Assembly (NCBI GenBank): GCA_963701435.1
Contig: CAVPAL010000007.1
Location: forward strand, 496,001-560,000
DNA length: 64,000 nt
Reading direction: 5' to 3'
Source: JAACFF01 sp963701435
GTDB taxonomy: Bacteria; Chloroflexota; Anaerolineae; Promineifilales; Promineifilaceae
Part shown: piece by piece, positions 15,874 to 24,822 of the stretch
Position numbering within the stretch: position 1 is the first letter of the stretch
How the letters are laid out: each line of letters starts with the position of its first letter
Made by a program: the position numbers and the translations under genes
The notes under the pieces: generated by a model
What the model saw: only the letters and a program-made list of their open reading frames with translations
Database searches by the model: none
What the model was told of the DNA's origin: nothing

Positions 15874-16656
15874 TTAATGAGTACTTCGGCGAGTATCCTT
15901 ACGGCGACGCAATCCAACGATAGCAAGCGCTAAGAGACTCCCAAGCATAATGGTAGGAACAATATATATCTCAGTACTCATTCTGGCGCTAATCTCTTGC
16001 AGCGCAACGGCCGTTGGTGAGATACCCCTTTTATGATCGCCCGTGTCACTGTCATTACCTACACCACCGGATTGACGCGTGGCAAAAGTGGTTATGAAGC
16101 TTTCATCAAGTAGTTTGCCGTCTGAATTTGAGTCAAGCAGCGGTAATGTAGAGATAGGGAACTCGATTTCCATGGCGCAATCAGCCGTTGTATCATTTTG
16201 GGGAGGGTTCGCGTATATGGGAGGATTGACCGGAGCTGCCGCAACAGCAGAGTAAGCTGTTGTCGATGCGCCGTTAACTTTAACCCAATTTACGGCGTCA
16301 CAACCGCTTTGAATTAGTACAAGAATCTCGTAAGGGCCAACGTAGAACACCATTTGATGGCTATCACCGGTTGAATTGCCGGTATTCTTATAATCATCAG
16401 TTACCATGACAAGAGCCAAAGACTCAGGGTTAGGATTATTTTTAACAACCGTAAGACCATACTGTGTTATGTCAGTACGCGCAGGGGTTGCATCTGCATA
16501 AGCGTCAAGAAAGAAACCATTTTCGTCATTCCAATCACCTAAAACGCCATCAATTGTGATATCGTTAGTGGCAAACGCGCTGTTTACCAAGAAAAATGAA
16601 CCTACCGCCAATAATATTACAAGAACCTTTTTTTTCGTCATCTGAATTGTCTTCAT
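15874..16656 (-). CDS. Secreted surface protein 4, TAVALQ tail, no GEVED domain
   Basis: About 260 residues from ATG 16656, chosen because GAGG lies six bases upstream; an in-frame ATG at 16689 lacks a ribosome site and would place 11 residues before the signal peptide. Signal peptide ends near NSAFATND. The mature part begins ITIDGVLGDWNDENGFFLDAY, like the start of surface protein 2, and continues as a single beta-rich domain with two Cys (QSGCDAVNW, DCAMEIEFP). The tail is PTAVALQ, 15 residues, a hydrophobic helix and LRRRKDTRR. It is the simplest member of the cluster: shared first domain and tail without GEVED. Confidence 0.75.
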   Translation of the reverse strand: MKTIQMTKKKVLVILLAVGSFFLVNSAFATNDITIDGVLGDWNDENGFFLDAYADATPARTDITQYGLTVVKNNPNPESLALVMVTDDYKNTGNSTGDSHQMVFYVGPYEILVLIQSGCDAVNWVKVNGASTTAYSAVAAAPVNPPIYANPPQNDTTADCAMEIEFPISTLPLLDSNSDGKLLDESFITTFATRQSGGVGNDSDTGDHKRGISPTAVALQEISARMSTEIYIVPTIMLGSLLALAIVGLRRRKDTRRSTH

Positions 16657-16743
16657 TGTTAACCTCGTTGATAGTACGTTTACCTTCAAAACCTGACCGG
16701 TCTCCTGGCAAAATATAATGCCGGTGTCTAGCTTGTTATCATG

Positions 16744-16820
16744 ATCATGCCATCTGATGCTTTCGGTAAAGATTACTTTAAAGTTTAGGTTTCGTTAAAA
16801 TAATTAAAAAGTTGATAAAG
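16744..16820 (-). promoter_or_regulatory. Shared surface-cluster promoter element, copy 4
   Basis: Minus-strand AACGAAACCTAAAC (16796-16783), exactly 33 bases, then CATGAT (16749-16744) in the -10 position. AT-rich block AACTTTTTAATTATTTTAAC upstream. Transcription would start near 16737, about 80 bases before the ATG of surface protein 4. Confidence 0.65.
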
Positions 16821-16861
16821 GCCAGACCAGGGAACTCACATGCCCGTTCGTAATTTGCAGC

Positions 16862-16890
16862 TTCCATAAACAGGCACAATTCCTTATAAT
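16862..16890 (+). promoter_or_regulatory. Candidate promoter of the GMC oxidoreductase gene
   Basis: TATAAT at 16885-16890 with a weak TTCCAT at 16862-16867, spacing 17. It lies 116 bases before the ATG at 17006. The -10 is perfect and the -35 poor. Confidence 0.45.
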
Positions 16891-17005
16891 ACATTTACAT
16901 TATTCCTATCATATGTTTGTTTAGGCTCCTACAACGGATTGGCGCCAATTCCCGCAAAACAAGACCAAACAGGTAAACTGCAGAAAGGAAAACAAGGAGG
17001 AAGAT

Positions 17006-18574
17006 ATGGAGTTTGATATTATTATTGTAGGCGCAGGCTCAGCCGGCTGTGTATTGGCGAATCGCCTGACGGAGAACGGGCGGCTCTCAGTTCTGCTGCT
17101 GGAAGCCGGCCCGGTGGATAAAAAACAAGAAATTCATATCCCGGTTGCTTTCAGCACCCTGTTCAAAACTGAATATGATTGGGCGTATGAAACCGAACCA
17201 CAGCCAGGGGCAAACGGCCGTAAACTGTTTTGGCCGCGCGGTAAAATGCTGGGCGGATCCAGTTCAATTAACGCCATGATTTATCAACGCGGCAATCCTG
17301 CTAACTATGACGAATGGGCCGCATTGGGCAATGAGGAGTGGGGTTGGCAAGATGTGTTGCCCTATTTCAAAAAAGCGCAAAACCAGGAACGCGGCGAATC
17401 TCCCTTTCATGGCGTAGGCGGGCCGCTGAATGTCGCTGATTTACGCGATCCCAATCCGTTGACCAAAGCATTTGTGCAAGCCGGCATGGAAATCGGCCTG
17501 CCCTACAACAGCGATTTTAACGCTGGCGAGCAGGAAGGTGTGGGTTACTACCAGGTGACCCAAAAGAACGGCAAACGCCACAGCACGGCCGACGCCTATC
17601 TCAAACCGGCGCGCAAACGCAGCAATCTGCAAGTGGAAACAGAAGCGATGGTCACCAGGCTCAATATGGACGGCCGTCGCTGTCGCGGCGTCGCCTACAC
17701 TCAAAACGGGCAAACGGAAACGGCCGTTGCGCGGCGTGAAGTCATCCTGTGCGGCGGCGCCATTAATTCACCACAGCTTTTGTTACTCTCGGGCATCGGT
17801 CCGGGCGACCATTTACAGGCAATGGGTATCGATCTGGTTTTAGACCTGCCCGGCGTCGGCCAAAATTTGCAAGACCATTACATCGCGCCCGTCGCCTACC
17901 GCGTCAACCAACCCATTTCCCTGGCGGGCGCCGAATCGGCGGGCAATCTGTTCAAATTCCTGGTGTTGAAAAAAGGATTGCTCACCTCTAACGTCGGCGA
18001 GGCGGGTGGATTCATGAAATTAAACCCGGCGTCAGCCGCGCCTGAATTGCAGTTCCACTTTGCGCCCGGCTTCTTTATCCGCCACGGTTTTGACAATCCG
18101 GAAGGAGATGGCTTTTCCATCGCGCCCACGCTGGTGAAAACTGAAAGCCGCGGCGCAGTCAAACTGCGCACAGCCATTCCCGGTGACGCTCCCAGCATCG
18201 ATCCACAAACCTATGCGGATGAGCGCGATCTGGAACTGATGGTAACCGGATTGAAAATCGCGCGTAAAATTGCCCGGGCGCGCCCCTTTGAACCTTATCG
18301 AGGTGAAGAATTCTTGCCGGGCAACAGCATACACGATGACGACGGGCTGCGCGCCCATGCGCGTGAATGCACCCAATCTCTCTACCATCCGGTCGGAACC
18401 TGCAAAATGGGCGTAGACCCAATGGCCGTGGTCAATCCGCACTTGCAGGTTCACGGTATTGAAGGGCTGCGTGTGGTCGATGCATCCATCATGCCGGCGC
18501 TTATTAATGCCAATACCAACGCGCCCACAATCATGATTGCGGAAAAAGCCGCTGATATGATTTTGGTCGGATGA
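17006..18574 (+). CDS. GMC-family FAD-dependent alcohol/choline dehydrogenase-like oxidoreductase
   Basis: A 522-residue flavoprotein. The FAD-binding Rossmann motif is at the N-terminus (VGAGSAGCVLANRL). The GMC signatures follow (PRGKMLGGSSSINAMIYQRG at about residues 70-90; GAINSPQLLLLSGIGPG at about 250). The C-terminal catalytic region has HPVGTCKMG with the active-site His, and a second conserved block (GLRVVDASIMP, NTNAPTIMIAEKAAD). It oxidises a primary alcohol, with the substrate unknown; choline dehydrogenase and alkanol dehydrogenase homologues are of this length. Strong AAGGAGG seven bases before the ATG. The next gene is a broken acyl-CoA ligase, which would fit alcohol-to-acid-to-CoA metabolism. 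Confidence 0.93.
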   Translation: MEFDIIIVGAGSAGCVLANRLTENGRLSVLLLEAGPVDKKQEIHIPVAFSTLFKTEYDWAYETEPQPGANGRKLFWPRGKMLGGSSSINAMIYQRGNPANYDEWAALGNEEWGWQDVLPYFKKAQNQERGESPFHGVGGPLNVADLRDPNPLTKAFVQAGMEIGLPYNSDFNAGEQEGVGYYQVTQKNGKRHSTADAYLKPARKRSNLQVETEAMVTRLNMDGRRCRGVAYTQNGQTETAVARREVILCGGAINSPQLLLLSGIGPGDHLQAMGIDLVLDLPGVGQNLQDHYIAPVAYRVNQPISLAGAESAGNLFKFLVLKKGLLTSNVGEAGGFMKLNPASAAPELQFHFAPGFFIRHGFDNPEGDGFSIAPTLVKTESRGAVKLRTAIPGDAPSIDPQTYADERDLELMVTGLKIARKIARARPFEPYRGEEFLPGNSIHDDDGLRAHARECTQSLYHPVGTCKMGVDPMAVVNPHLQVHGIEGLRVVDASIMPALINANTNAPTIMIAEKAADMILVG

Positions 18575-18760
18575 CCAGGATTTTAGACATGAATGCCAGC
18601 CACAAAATTCATAAATTGGGCGCTGTTCGTGTCAGATCTTAAAGCTTCGGAGATTGGTTGTAAAAACGGCCGTTTTAGTTCAAAATATGGTTTGCAGTAT
18701 AAAATTTTTCCGCTTGTAACCGTGCAATACGCACAAGCCACACTTTAAGGAGATCCACCC

Positions 18761-20310
18761 ATGATGAATTTAGCCGTCTTATTAGAAGACAGCACCCGTG
18801 AAGTGCCAGAGCGTCTGGCTGTCATATTCAATGATTTCAAACTGACCTATGCTCAAGCAAACGCCATGGCCAACCAGGTCGCCAACGGACTGACCGCCAT
18901 CGGCATCCAAAAAGGAGACAAGGTCGCCCTCAGCTGTCCAAACCTGCCCTTCTTCCCGATTGTCTACTATGGCATCCTGAAAGCCGGCGCGGTTGTTGTG
19001 CCTTTAAACGTCTTGTTAAAACCGCGCGAAATTGCTTACCATCTCTAAGACTCTGACGCCAAAGCATATTTTTGTTTTGAGGGCACGCCGGAACTGCCCA
19101 TGGGTCAAATGGGTTGCGGCGGTTTCCAGGACGCAGGCAGTTGTGAGCACTTTTTCATGATCACAGCCAATCCGGCCGGCCCATCACCCATCGAAGGTAC
19201 CAAAACGATGGGCAGTTCATGTATAACCAGCCGCCCACGTTATACAGTGCAGACGAGTTCAGCGATACGGCCGTTATCCTCTACACCAGCGGCACCACCG
19301 GCCAACCCAAAGGCGCCGAACTCAGCCACCTCAACATGGTCATGAACGCGCGCCTGGCCGACAACATGTATACGCCCATCCCCGAACGACCCCGTTCACT
19401 TAATTACTCTGCCGTTATTTCACTCCTTTGGGCAATCCGTGCAGATGAACGGCGGATTTTACAACGGCGCCACCCTCAGCCTGTTGCCGCGCTTTGATCC
19501 GGATTCTGCTCTAGGCAATTATGCAGCGCGACAACGTCACCATCTTCGCCGGCGTGCCCACCATGTATTGGGCTCTGCTCAATTACCCCGGCGCAGAAAA
19601 GTATGATCTGGAAAAAATCTCCGAAAACCTCGAGTTAGCCGTTTCCGGCGGCTCAGCCATGCCCGTGGAGGTGATGAAAGCATTCGGCGAAAAATTCAGC
19701 GTGAAAATCCTTGAAGGCTACGGCCTCTCCGAAACCAGCCCGGTAGCCACCTTCAACCGCATTGACGGAACCGCCAAACCCGGTTCCGTTGGCTTACCCG
19801 TCTGGGGCGTGTGACATCCGCATCGTGGAGAAGAAGACGATGACGTTCCGCCAGGGCGAATTGGGCGAAATCGTCATTCGCGGCCACAACATCATGAAAG
19901 GTTATTACAAAAGACCTGAAGCCACCGCCGAAGCATTCCGCAACGGCTGGTTCCACAGCGGCGACATCGGCCGCAAAGATGAAGATGGCTATGTTTACAT
20001 TGCCGATCGCGTCAAAGATATGATTATTCGCGGCGGATTCAATGTCTATCCACGCGAAATTGAAGAAGCGCTGATGACCCATCCCGAAGTCAGTCTCGCC
20101 GCCGTCATCGGCGTGCCCCACGACAGATACGGTGAAGAAGTCAAAGCCTTCGTCATCTTAAAGGAAGGCGCCACTGCTACCGAAGAAGAACTAATGCTTT
20201 GGAGCAAAGAAAACATGGCCGCCTACAAATACCCCCGCATGATAGAAATTCGCAAATCACTACCTATGACCGCCACAGGCAAAATTCTCAAGCGGGTACT
20301 CCGCGATTGA
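18761..20310 (+). pseudogene. Long-chain acyl-CoA synthetase / AMP-dependent ligase, interrupted
   Basis: The translated pieces make one full AMP-binding ligase of about 510 residues but in several frames. Frame 1 runs 18761-19048 (LTYAQANAMANQVANGL, PNLPFFPIVYYGILKAGA) and stops at TAA 19046 where Glu would be expected, because the same frame continues meaningfully (DSDAKAYFCFEGTPELPMG). Frame shifts follow near 19200, 19390 and 19810, giving ILYTSGTTGQPKGAELSH, then GVPTMYWALLNYPGAEKYD and EGYGLSETSPV, then GEIVIRGHNIMKGYYKRPE and the C-terminal PMTATGKILKRVLRD. It is either a recent pseudogene or a patch of sequencing errors. An AAGGAG site precedes the ATG and a terminator follows. Confidence 0.85.
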
Positions 20311-20345
20311 CAAAGCGGTCAGGTCATTCCCAATTCACCTTCCTG

Positions 20346-20373
20346 AAGGGCGAGAGTAATTCTCGCCCTTTTT
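20346..20373 (+). terminator. Terminator after the acyl-CoA ligase
   Basis: AAGGGCGAGA (20346-20355), loop GTAAT, TCTCGCCCTT (20361-20370), then TTTG. A perfect 10-base stem 36 bases after the ligase stop. Confidence 0.88.
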
Positions 20374-20446
20374 GTTTCCAATGGTGGGTGTGGTTCGGCA
20401 GCAGTTAGGGCCGTATCATCCCCTATCCATCTCTTGCTTTTTTAAC

Positions 20447-20919
20447 TCAGATCAGCCAACTGCCTTCCAAACGCAGCAGCCACGCCTTCGTTTCCAGCCC
20501 GCCAGGCCCCCCATATCCATGAAGTTTTCCATCCGAACCAAGGACACGATGGCAGGGGACAATTATCGGCATCGGGTTCGTGGCGTTCGCACGCCCGACC
20601 GCGCGTGAAGCGCCCGGCTTATCTAACTGTTTGGCGACATCCCCATAGGTGAGGGTACGGCCGTATTCAATCTCATAAACCTTTTGCAGCGCTTCGATCT
20701 GGAAAGGGGTCATCACCGACCAATCGATGGGCACGTCAAACCCGGTGCGCTCGCCGGCAAAATATTCTGATAACTGCGCCAGCACGAACGCCAGCGCGCG
20801 GGATTATACAGCGGCTCTACACCGGTTAACTGGCGCACCTCTTCCTCAAATCGAGTGCGACCATCATACAAACTAACCGCCACAAGTCCCTGCATCCCCC
20901 ACAGCGGCCCAAACCTCAT
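20447..20919 (-). pseudogene. ogt: Methylated-DNA-protein cysteine methyltransferase, frameshifted
   Basis: The C-terminal domain is intact in one frame (20785-20447): helix-turn-helix and active site with PMPIIVPCHRVLG, the acceptor Cys, and the following DGKLHGYGG. The N-terminal part is in another frame (20919 to about 20795: MRFGPLWG, GLVAVSLYDGRTRFEEEVRQ, VEPLYNPAR). One indel near 20795-20800 would restore a protein of about 155 residues that removes alkyl groups from O6-guanine. With the frameshift it is broken; a sequencing error is equally possible because the catalytic region is unaltered. Confidence 0.82.
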
Positions 20920-20972
20920 TAAATTGTGCGATCCGTTCGTCTCACCGAATCCGAGAATATCTGATTTTCATA

Positions 20973-21656
20973 TTACTCACCTTCTCCCAAAACCTCCGCG
21001 CCTTCTTCGTGGTCATCCGCGTAACTTTTTTCATAACGCAGATGATAAACAGCGATGCCAAAGGCCACGGCCGCATTCAAAGAACGCTTAAACCCGGCCA
21101 TCGGCAGGCTAAAAATGCGATCGCACAGCGCCAAAATGCCGGGGTCGACGCCCGCTTTTTCGTTGCCGACCACCAGCGTAACCGCTGAATGTGGCCAAAC
21201 AATTTGATTGGCAAACAGTGGTTCCGCATCGGGTACGGCTTCCAATGCCCAGAGTTGAGCGCCTGCCGATTTGATGGCAACGGCCGTTTCCAACCCATTA
21301 CGGCTGGTCGACCAGGATATTTTCTCGTGCGCGCCCAGAGCGGCCTTGGCCAGCTTGGGATGTTCAGGCGTGGCAGTAAAACCGCACAAATACAAATGCG
21401 ACAGACCGGCCCCATCCGCCGTGCGAAACATCGAGCCGACGTTGTGGATGCTGCGAATATTGTCGAGCAGCGCCGAGAAGGGTGCAGTTTGTGAGGTGCG
21501 AGCAACGGCCGTTACTTTATCCACCGCCGCCGAAGCAACCAACTTTGTTTCGGAGCCGCAGCGGGGACAACATATCCCGCCAGGCGCACCGGTCTGCAAT
21601 GGATAACGCAGGCGGCAATCGGGCGCAGCGCATTCGCGAAATTGAAAGCTGGTCAA
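20973..21656 (-). CDS. TrmH/SpoU-family RNA 2'-O-methyltransferase
   Basis: 227 residues. An N-terminal segment with four Cys in pairs (CAAPDCRLRYP, CCPRCGSE) looks like a small zinc ribbon. The SPOUT domain follows: motif 1 (NIRSIHNVGSMFRTADGAG), motif 2 (VTLVVGNEKAGVDPGIL) and motif 3 (LPMAGFKRSLNAAVAFGIAVYH), which forms the trefoil knot that binds S-adenosylmethionine. The usual SLNVSVA is SLNAAVA here. It methylates a ribose in tRNA or rRNA; the target is not predictable. TTG start that directly abuts the stop of the pyrophosphatase gene (TAATTG), with AAGGA just before, so the two are translated together. Confidence 0.88.
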   Translation of the reverse strand: MTSFQFRECAAPDCRLRYPLQTGAPGGICCPRCGSETKLVASAAVDKVTAVARTSQTAPFSALLDNIRSIHNVGSMFRTADGAGLSHLYLCGFTATPEHPKLAKAALGAHEKISWSTSRNGLETAVAIKSAGAQLWALEAVPDAEPLFANQIVWPHSAVTLVVGNEKAGVDPGILALCDRIFSLPMAGFKRSLNAAVAFGIAVYHLRYEKSYADDHEEGAEVLGEGE

Positions 21657-23030
21657 TTATCCTTCCAAAGCGCCCAACACAATCGGCAGAAGCTGTTTCT
21701 TACGCGAAACCACACCCTCTGCGTCCATTGTGTGGTCGGGCAAACGGGGATAGGGCAGCACATCCAGCGCCGGAACTTCTTTTGTCATCAAAAGCCGGCT
21801 GCTGCGGCGCACCACATCAGTCACCATCATCATGACAAAATCGAGACCACGCGATTCGGCCAGATCGACCAACGCTTCCTGCAGCGGCACCAAATAGTCC
21901 CCTAACTGGGCAAAGTTAGTTACTTCGGCCTGTGAAATACCAAAGCGCATCCCGCCGGCCTCATAAATTTTAAAATCTGCGCCCACAATTTCGGCCGGAT
22001 TGCGCGTCGTTAGTCCGGCGCCGGCCTCAAGCAGCTTATCTCCAAAGGTTTTGATCGATTCGCCTTCCAGCGGCGCGCCATGCATAAAAGCCCAGCGAGC
22101 CAGACGACCTGAAGCATTGTGGTCTCTATCGGTCGTCGTGGGTGAAGTCAAAATCAAGGTGTCAGAAAGCAGGCCAGCCAGCAGCAGGCCTGCCAGTTCC
22201 GGCGGCGCGCTCAAGCCCGCCTCGTCAATGCGTTCAGAAACGAGCGTGCTGGTGCTGCCGACCACATCAACCGTCATTTTGATCGGCTCATGCGTTGTGG
22301 GGTTGCCAAGCCGGTGATGATCCAATATTTCCAACAAGTCAGCTTCATTTAGCGCGCCGATCGCCTGTTCCGCTTCATTATGATCTACCAATATCACTTT
22401 CAGACGCGGCGGTTTGAGCGCTTCACGCTGGCGGCAAATTCCCACATAAGCGCCATTTTCATCCACCACCCAAAATTCGCTGCGTTCTTCGCGCAAAATA
22501 CGCGGCAGCGTATCTTTGATGCGGCTGTTCATTTGAAATTTAGGCACTTCAACATCACACGCTTCTCTGCATGGCCGATCCAGTAGTTCGGCGATGCGCG
22601 TTTCCTCCTTGCGCACATGGGAACCCACCAGGCGGCTCATGAAGTCAAACAAACTGAGACCTGTGACCATGCCATAGGGCGTCCCGTCCGCATTCAATAC
22701 GGGGGCGACGCCGCCTGTACGGTTGGCAATGGCCCATGCTTCACGTAACGGCCGTTCCGGCGTGGTTGTATTCAGCCGGTGCGAAATCGCCGCAAAGCGC
22801 GGGGATGCGTCCGGCAGCAGGAGCGGCTGCTCCAACCCCAATTTGTGCAAAACCCAAATTGTTTGGGGATTTAGCTGGCCGGCGCGTGCGGCCTGTACCT
22901 GCTCCCCCTGCTGATCCTGCAACAGCCAAGCATATCCCATTGCAGAAGCAATCGCGTCCGTATCGGGATTCACATGGCCAATCACATAAGTGATATTTGT
23001 TTTTTTGTTCATAGGGATTCTTGTTGCCAT
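21657..23030 (-). CDS. Family II (DHH) inorganic pyrophosphatase with CBS domains
   Basis: 457 residues; plain family II pyrophosphatases have about 310. The DHH catalytic domain opens with GHVNPDTDAIASAMGYAW. After about residue 70 a regulatory insert with two CBS-like segments appears (ERPLREAWAIANRTGGVAPV, YGMVTGLSLFDF; EFWVVDENGAYVGICRQ). The catalytic part then resumes with VDHNE, LEILDHH and SPTTTDRDHNA, and ends with the DHHA2 domain. It hydrolyses pyrophosphate with Mn2+ or Co2+; in CBS-containing members adenine nucleotides bind the insert and tune activity. An in-frame ATG at 23012 is an alternative start; neither has a clear ribosome site. Confidence 0.9.
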   Translation of the reverse strand: MATRIPMNKKTNITYVIGHVNPDTDAIASAMGYAWLLQDQQGEQVQAARAGQLNPQTIWVLHKLGLEQPLLLPDASPRFAAISHRLNTTTPERPLREAWAIANRTGGVAPVLNADGTPYGMVTGLSLFDFMSRLVGSHVRKEETRIAELLDRPCREACDVEVPKFQMNSRIKDTLPRILREERSEFWVVDENGAYVGICRQREALKPPRLKVILVDHNEAEQAIGALNEADLLEILDHHRLGNPTTHEPIKMTVDVVGSTSTLVSERIDEAGLSAPPELAGLLLAGLLSDTLILTSPTTTDRDHNASGRLARWAFMHGAPLEGESIKTFGDKLLEAGAGLTTRNPAEIVGADFKIYEAGGMRFGISQAEVTNFAQLGDYLVPLQEALVDLAESRGLDFVMMMVTDVVRRSSRLLMTKEVPALDVLPYPRLPDHTMDAEGVVSRKKQLLPIVLGALEG

Positions 23031-23102
23031 AGTAAACTTGCATTCCCTCTAACACGACAAGAAATTTGGGTGAATTCGTTTTAATGTTTTGTCGAATCCG
23101 AA

Positions 23103-23576
23103 TCAAAGTCTTGTCGAAATTGGTTGGTAATCCATTTGCCGCTCGGGATTTTGTATGACTTCGAACCCAAATTGAGCATACAATCCATGCGCATCGGCCG
23201 TGCGTAATGTCCAACGGCGTAACCCTTGCAGTTCAGGATGCTGCAAAATAGTCGTTACCAGCCACTTGCCCAATCCCTGTCCTTGATAAGGGACTAAAAT
23301 AAACACATCGGCCAGATAAGCAAAGGTTGCAAAATCACTCACAACACGTGCAAAGCCAACCTGGGACAGATTCTCCTCGCTCTTTACGAATACGCCAAAA
23401 CATAGTGAAAATTGGATGCTACGCTCGACTTTAACGCGGCTGATACCGGCAGCCCAATATGACTCTTCAGACAGATATTGGTGAATCAAATCGATATCTA
23501 ACCAGGCTATTTCTGTCGAGATTAAAAATTCATCTCGCCATATATTTTGAACCGGAAACAAAGAGTTAACGTCCAT
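23103..23576 (-). CDS. GNAT-family N-acetyltransferase
   Basis: About 157 residues from the ATG at 23576, two bases after the hemW stop; longer in-frame starts would lie inside hemW. The acetyl-CoA-binding signature is VPYQGQGLGKWLVTTIL (about residues 95-111), preceded by the beta-4 strand YLADVFIL and followed by WTLRTADAHGLYAQFGFE. The substrate is unknown; this small subgroup acts on amino groups of metabolites or proteins. Probably co-transcribed with hemW. Confidence 0.85.
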   Translation of the reverse strand: MDVNSLFPVQNIWRDEFLISTEIAWLDIDLIHQYLSEESYWAAGISRVKVERSIQFSLCFGVFVKSEENLSQVGFARVVSDFATFAYLADVFILVPYQGQGLGKWLVTTILQHPELQGLRRWTLRTADAHGLYAQFGFEVIQNPERQMDYQPISTRL

Positions 23577-23578
23577 TG

Positions 23579-24748
23579 TCAGACAAACCGATAAAAAACC
23601 TGATTGCTGACGAATCGCCCTTGTTCCGTGAGCAGTAAACGGCCGTTTTCCTGCCGCAACAAACCCCACTCAATCATCTGCCCTGCCAAACCATCATAAG
23701 CGCGATTTAGCGAAACGCCAAAACGCGCATCAAACGCAGCCAAATCAAGCCCTTCCTCCAGCAACCGCAGTTGGGTGATGACCGTGTCCGACATCGCCTC
23801 GCGTTGGTCAAGTTGATGCGCTGCGGCGACAGCCGCCGAAAGTGGAAAAGGGCCGGCCGGACCCTGCTGCATGCGACGGATGTAAACGCGCGGCTGTTTG
23901 ACGACGGCATAACGGGTTCCATTGGCGTGCCCGTGCGCGCCCGCACCTAAACCAAGATATTCCTGGTTGCGCCAGTAAGTCAAATTGTGGGCGCAGGCAA
24001 GACCCGGTTTAGCCCAGTTGGAAATTTCATAATGCGTAAAACCAGCCGTTTTTAAGCGCGCGCAGGCCAGGTCATATTGCTCCGCTGCCAGGTCGGGATC
24101 GGGTGGTTGAATACGGCCGTTATTCAACCAGCGCTGCATCGGCGTGCCCGCTTCAATTGTTAAACAATATAGGCTGAGATGCGGCGGATCCAGCGCCAGC
24201 GCCGCTTCCAGGCTTTGGGCCCAGCTTTCAAACGTCTGTCCCGGCACGCCATAAATGAGATCAAAGCTAAAATTGGTAAAGCCTGCCTGCCGGGCTTTTT
24301 TGGCTACACGAATTACCGTGGTGAAATCATGGGAACGTTCCAACAACTGCAATTCAGAAGCGACCGCGCTCTGGACGCCAAAACTGAGACGATTAATCCC
24401 CAACGCGCGCAAACCTGCCAGATAAACACCATCAACCGTGTCCGGATTGGCCTCGAGCGTAATTTCGATGTCCGGCTGCCAGCCAAATGCGCGCTGGGTG
24501 GTTTGCAGAATGGCCGATAAATCTGCCAGCGCCATCAGTGAAGGAGTGCCGCCGCCAAAAAAAATAGTGTGTAACGGCCGTAACTGGCCTGCCTCCTCGG
24601 CAAATTCGGCAACCTGCTCAATTTCCCGGCACATTGCGCGCGCGTACGCGCCCTGCAAAGCCCCCACGGATGTGTATGTATTAAAATCACAATAAGCGCA
24701 GCGGCGCCGGCAAAATGGAATGTGTAGATAAAGACTCAAAGGCTGCAT
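23579..24748 (-). CDS. hemW: HemW-like radical SAM heme chaperone
   Basis: 389 residues. The radical SAM cluster motif is at the N-terminus (HIPFCRRRCAYCDFNTY, CxxxCxxC with the extra Cys-aromatic pattern of HemN/HemW). GGGTPSLM binds the SAM amino group, and LEANPDTVD, GVQS and DLIYGVPGQT are family blocks. A C-terminal HemN_C helical domain follows. It lacks the long N-terminal extension of true coproporphyrinogen dehydrogenase HemN, so HemW, which transfers heme to membrane targets, is the better name. ATG start at 24748. Confidence 0.9.
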   Translation of the reverse strand: MQPLSLYLHIPFCRRRCAYCDFNTYTSVGALQGAYARAMCREIEQVAEFAEEAGQLRPLHTIFFGGGTPSLMALADLSAILQTTQRAFGWQPDIEITLEANPDTVDGVYLAGLRALGINRLSFGVQSAVASELQLLERSHDFTTVIRVAKKARQAGFTNFSFDLIYGVPGQTFESWAQSLEAALALDPPHLSLYCLTIEAGTPMQRWLNNGRIQPPDPDLAAEQYDLACARLKTAGFTHYEISNWAKPGLACAHNLTYWRNQEYLGLGAGAHGHANGTRYAVVKQPRVYIRRMQQGPAGPFPLSAAVAAAHQLDQREAMSDTVITQLRLLEEGLDLAAFDARFGVSLNRAYDGLAGQMIEWGLLRQENGRLLLTEQGRFVSNQVFYRFV

Positions 24749-24822
24749 GACAAATTATTACTCGTTATATTAGGTAATTGGCAACAATATTTCAAAATTA
24801 GAATCGCACTAGACGTTGCCGA

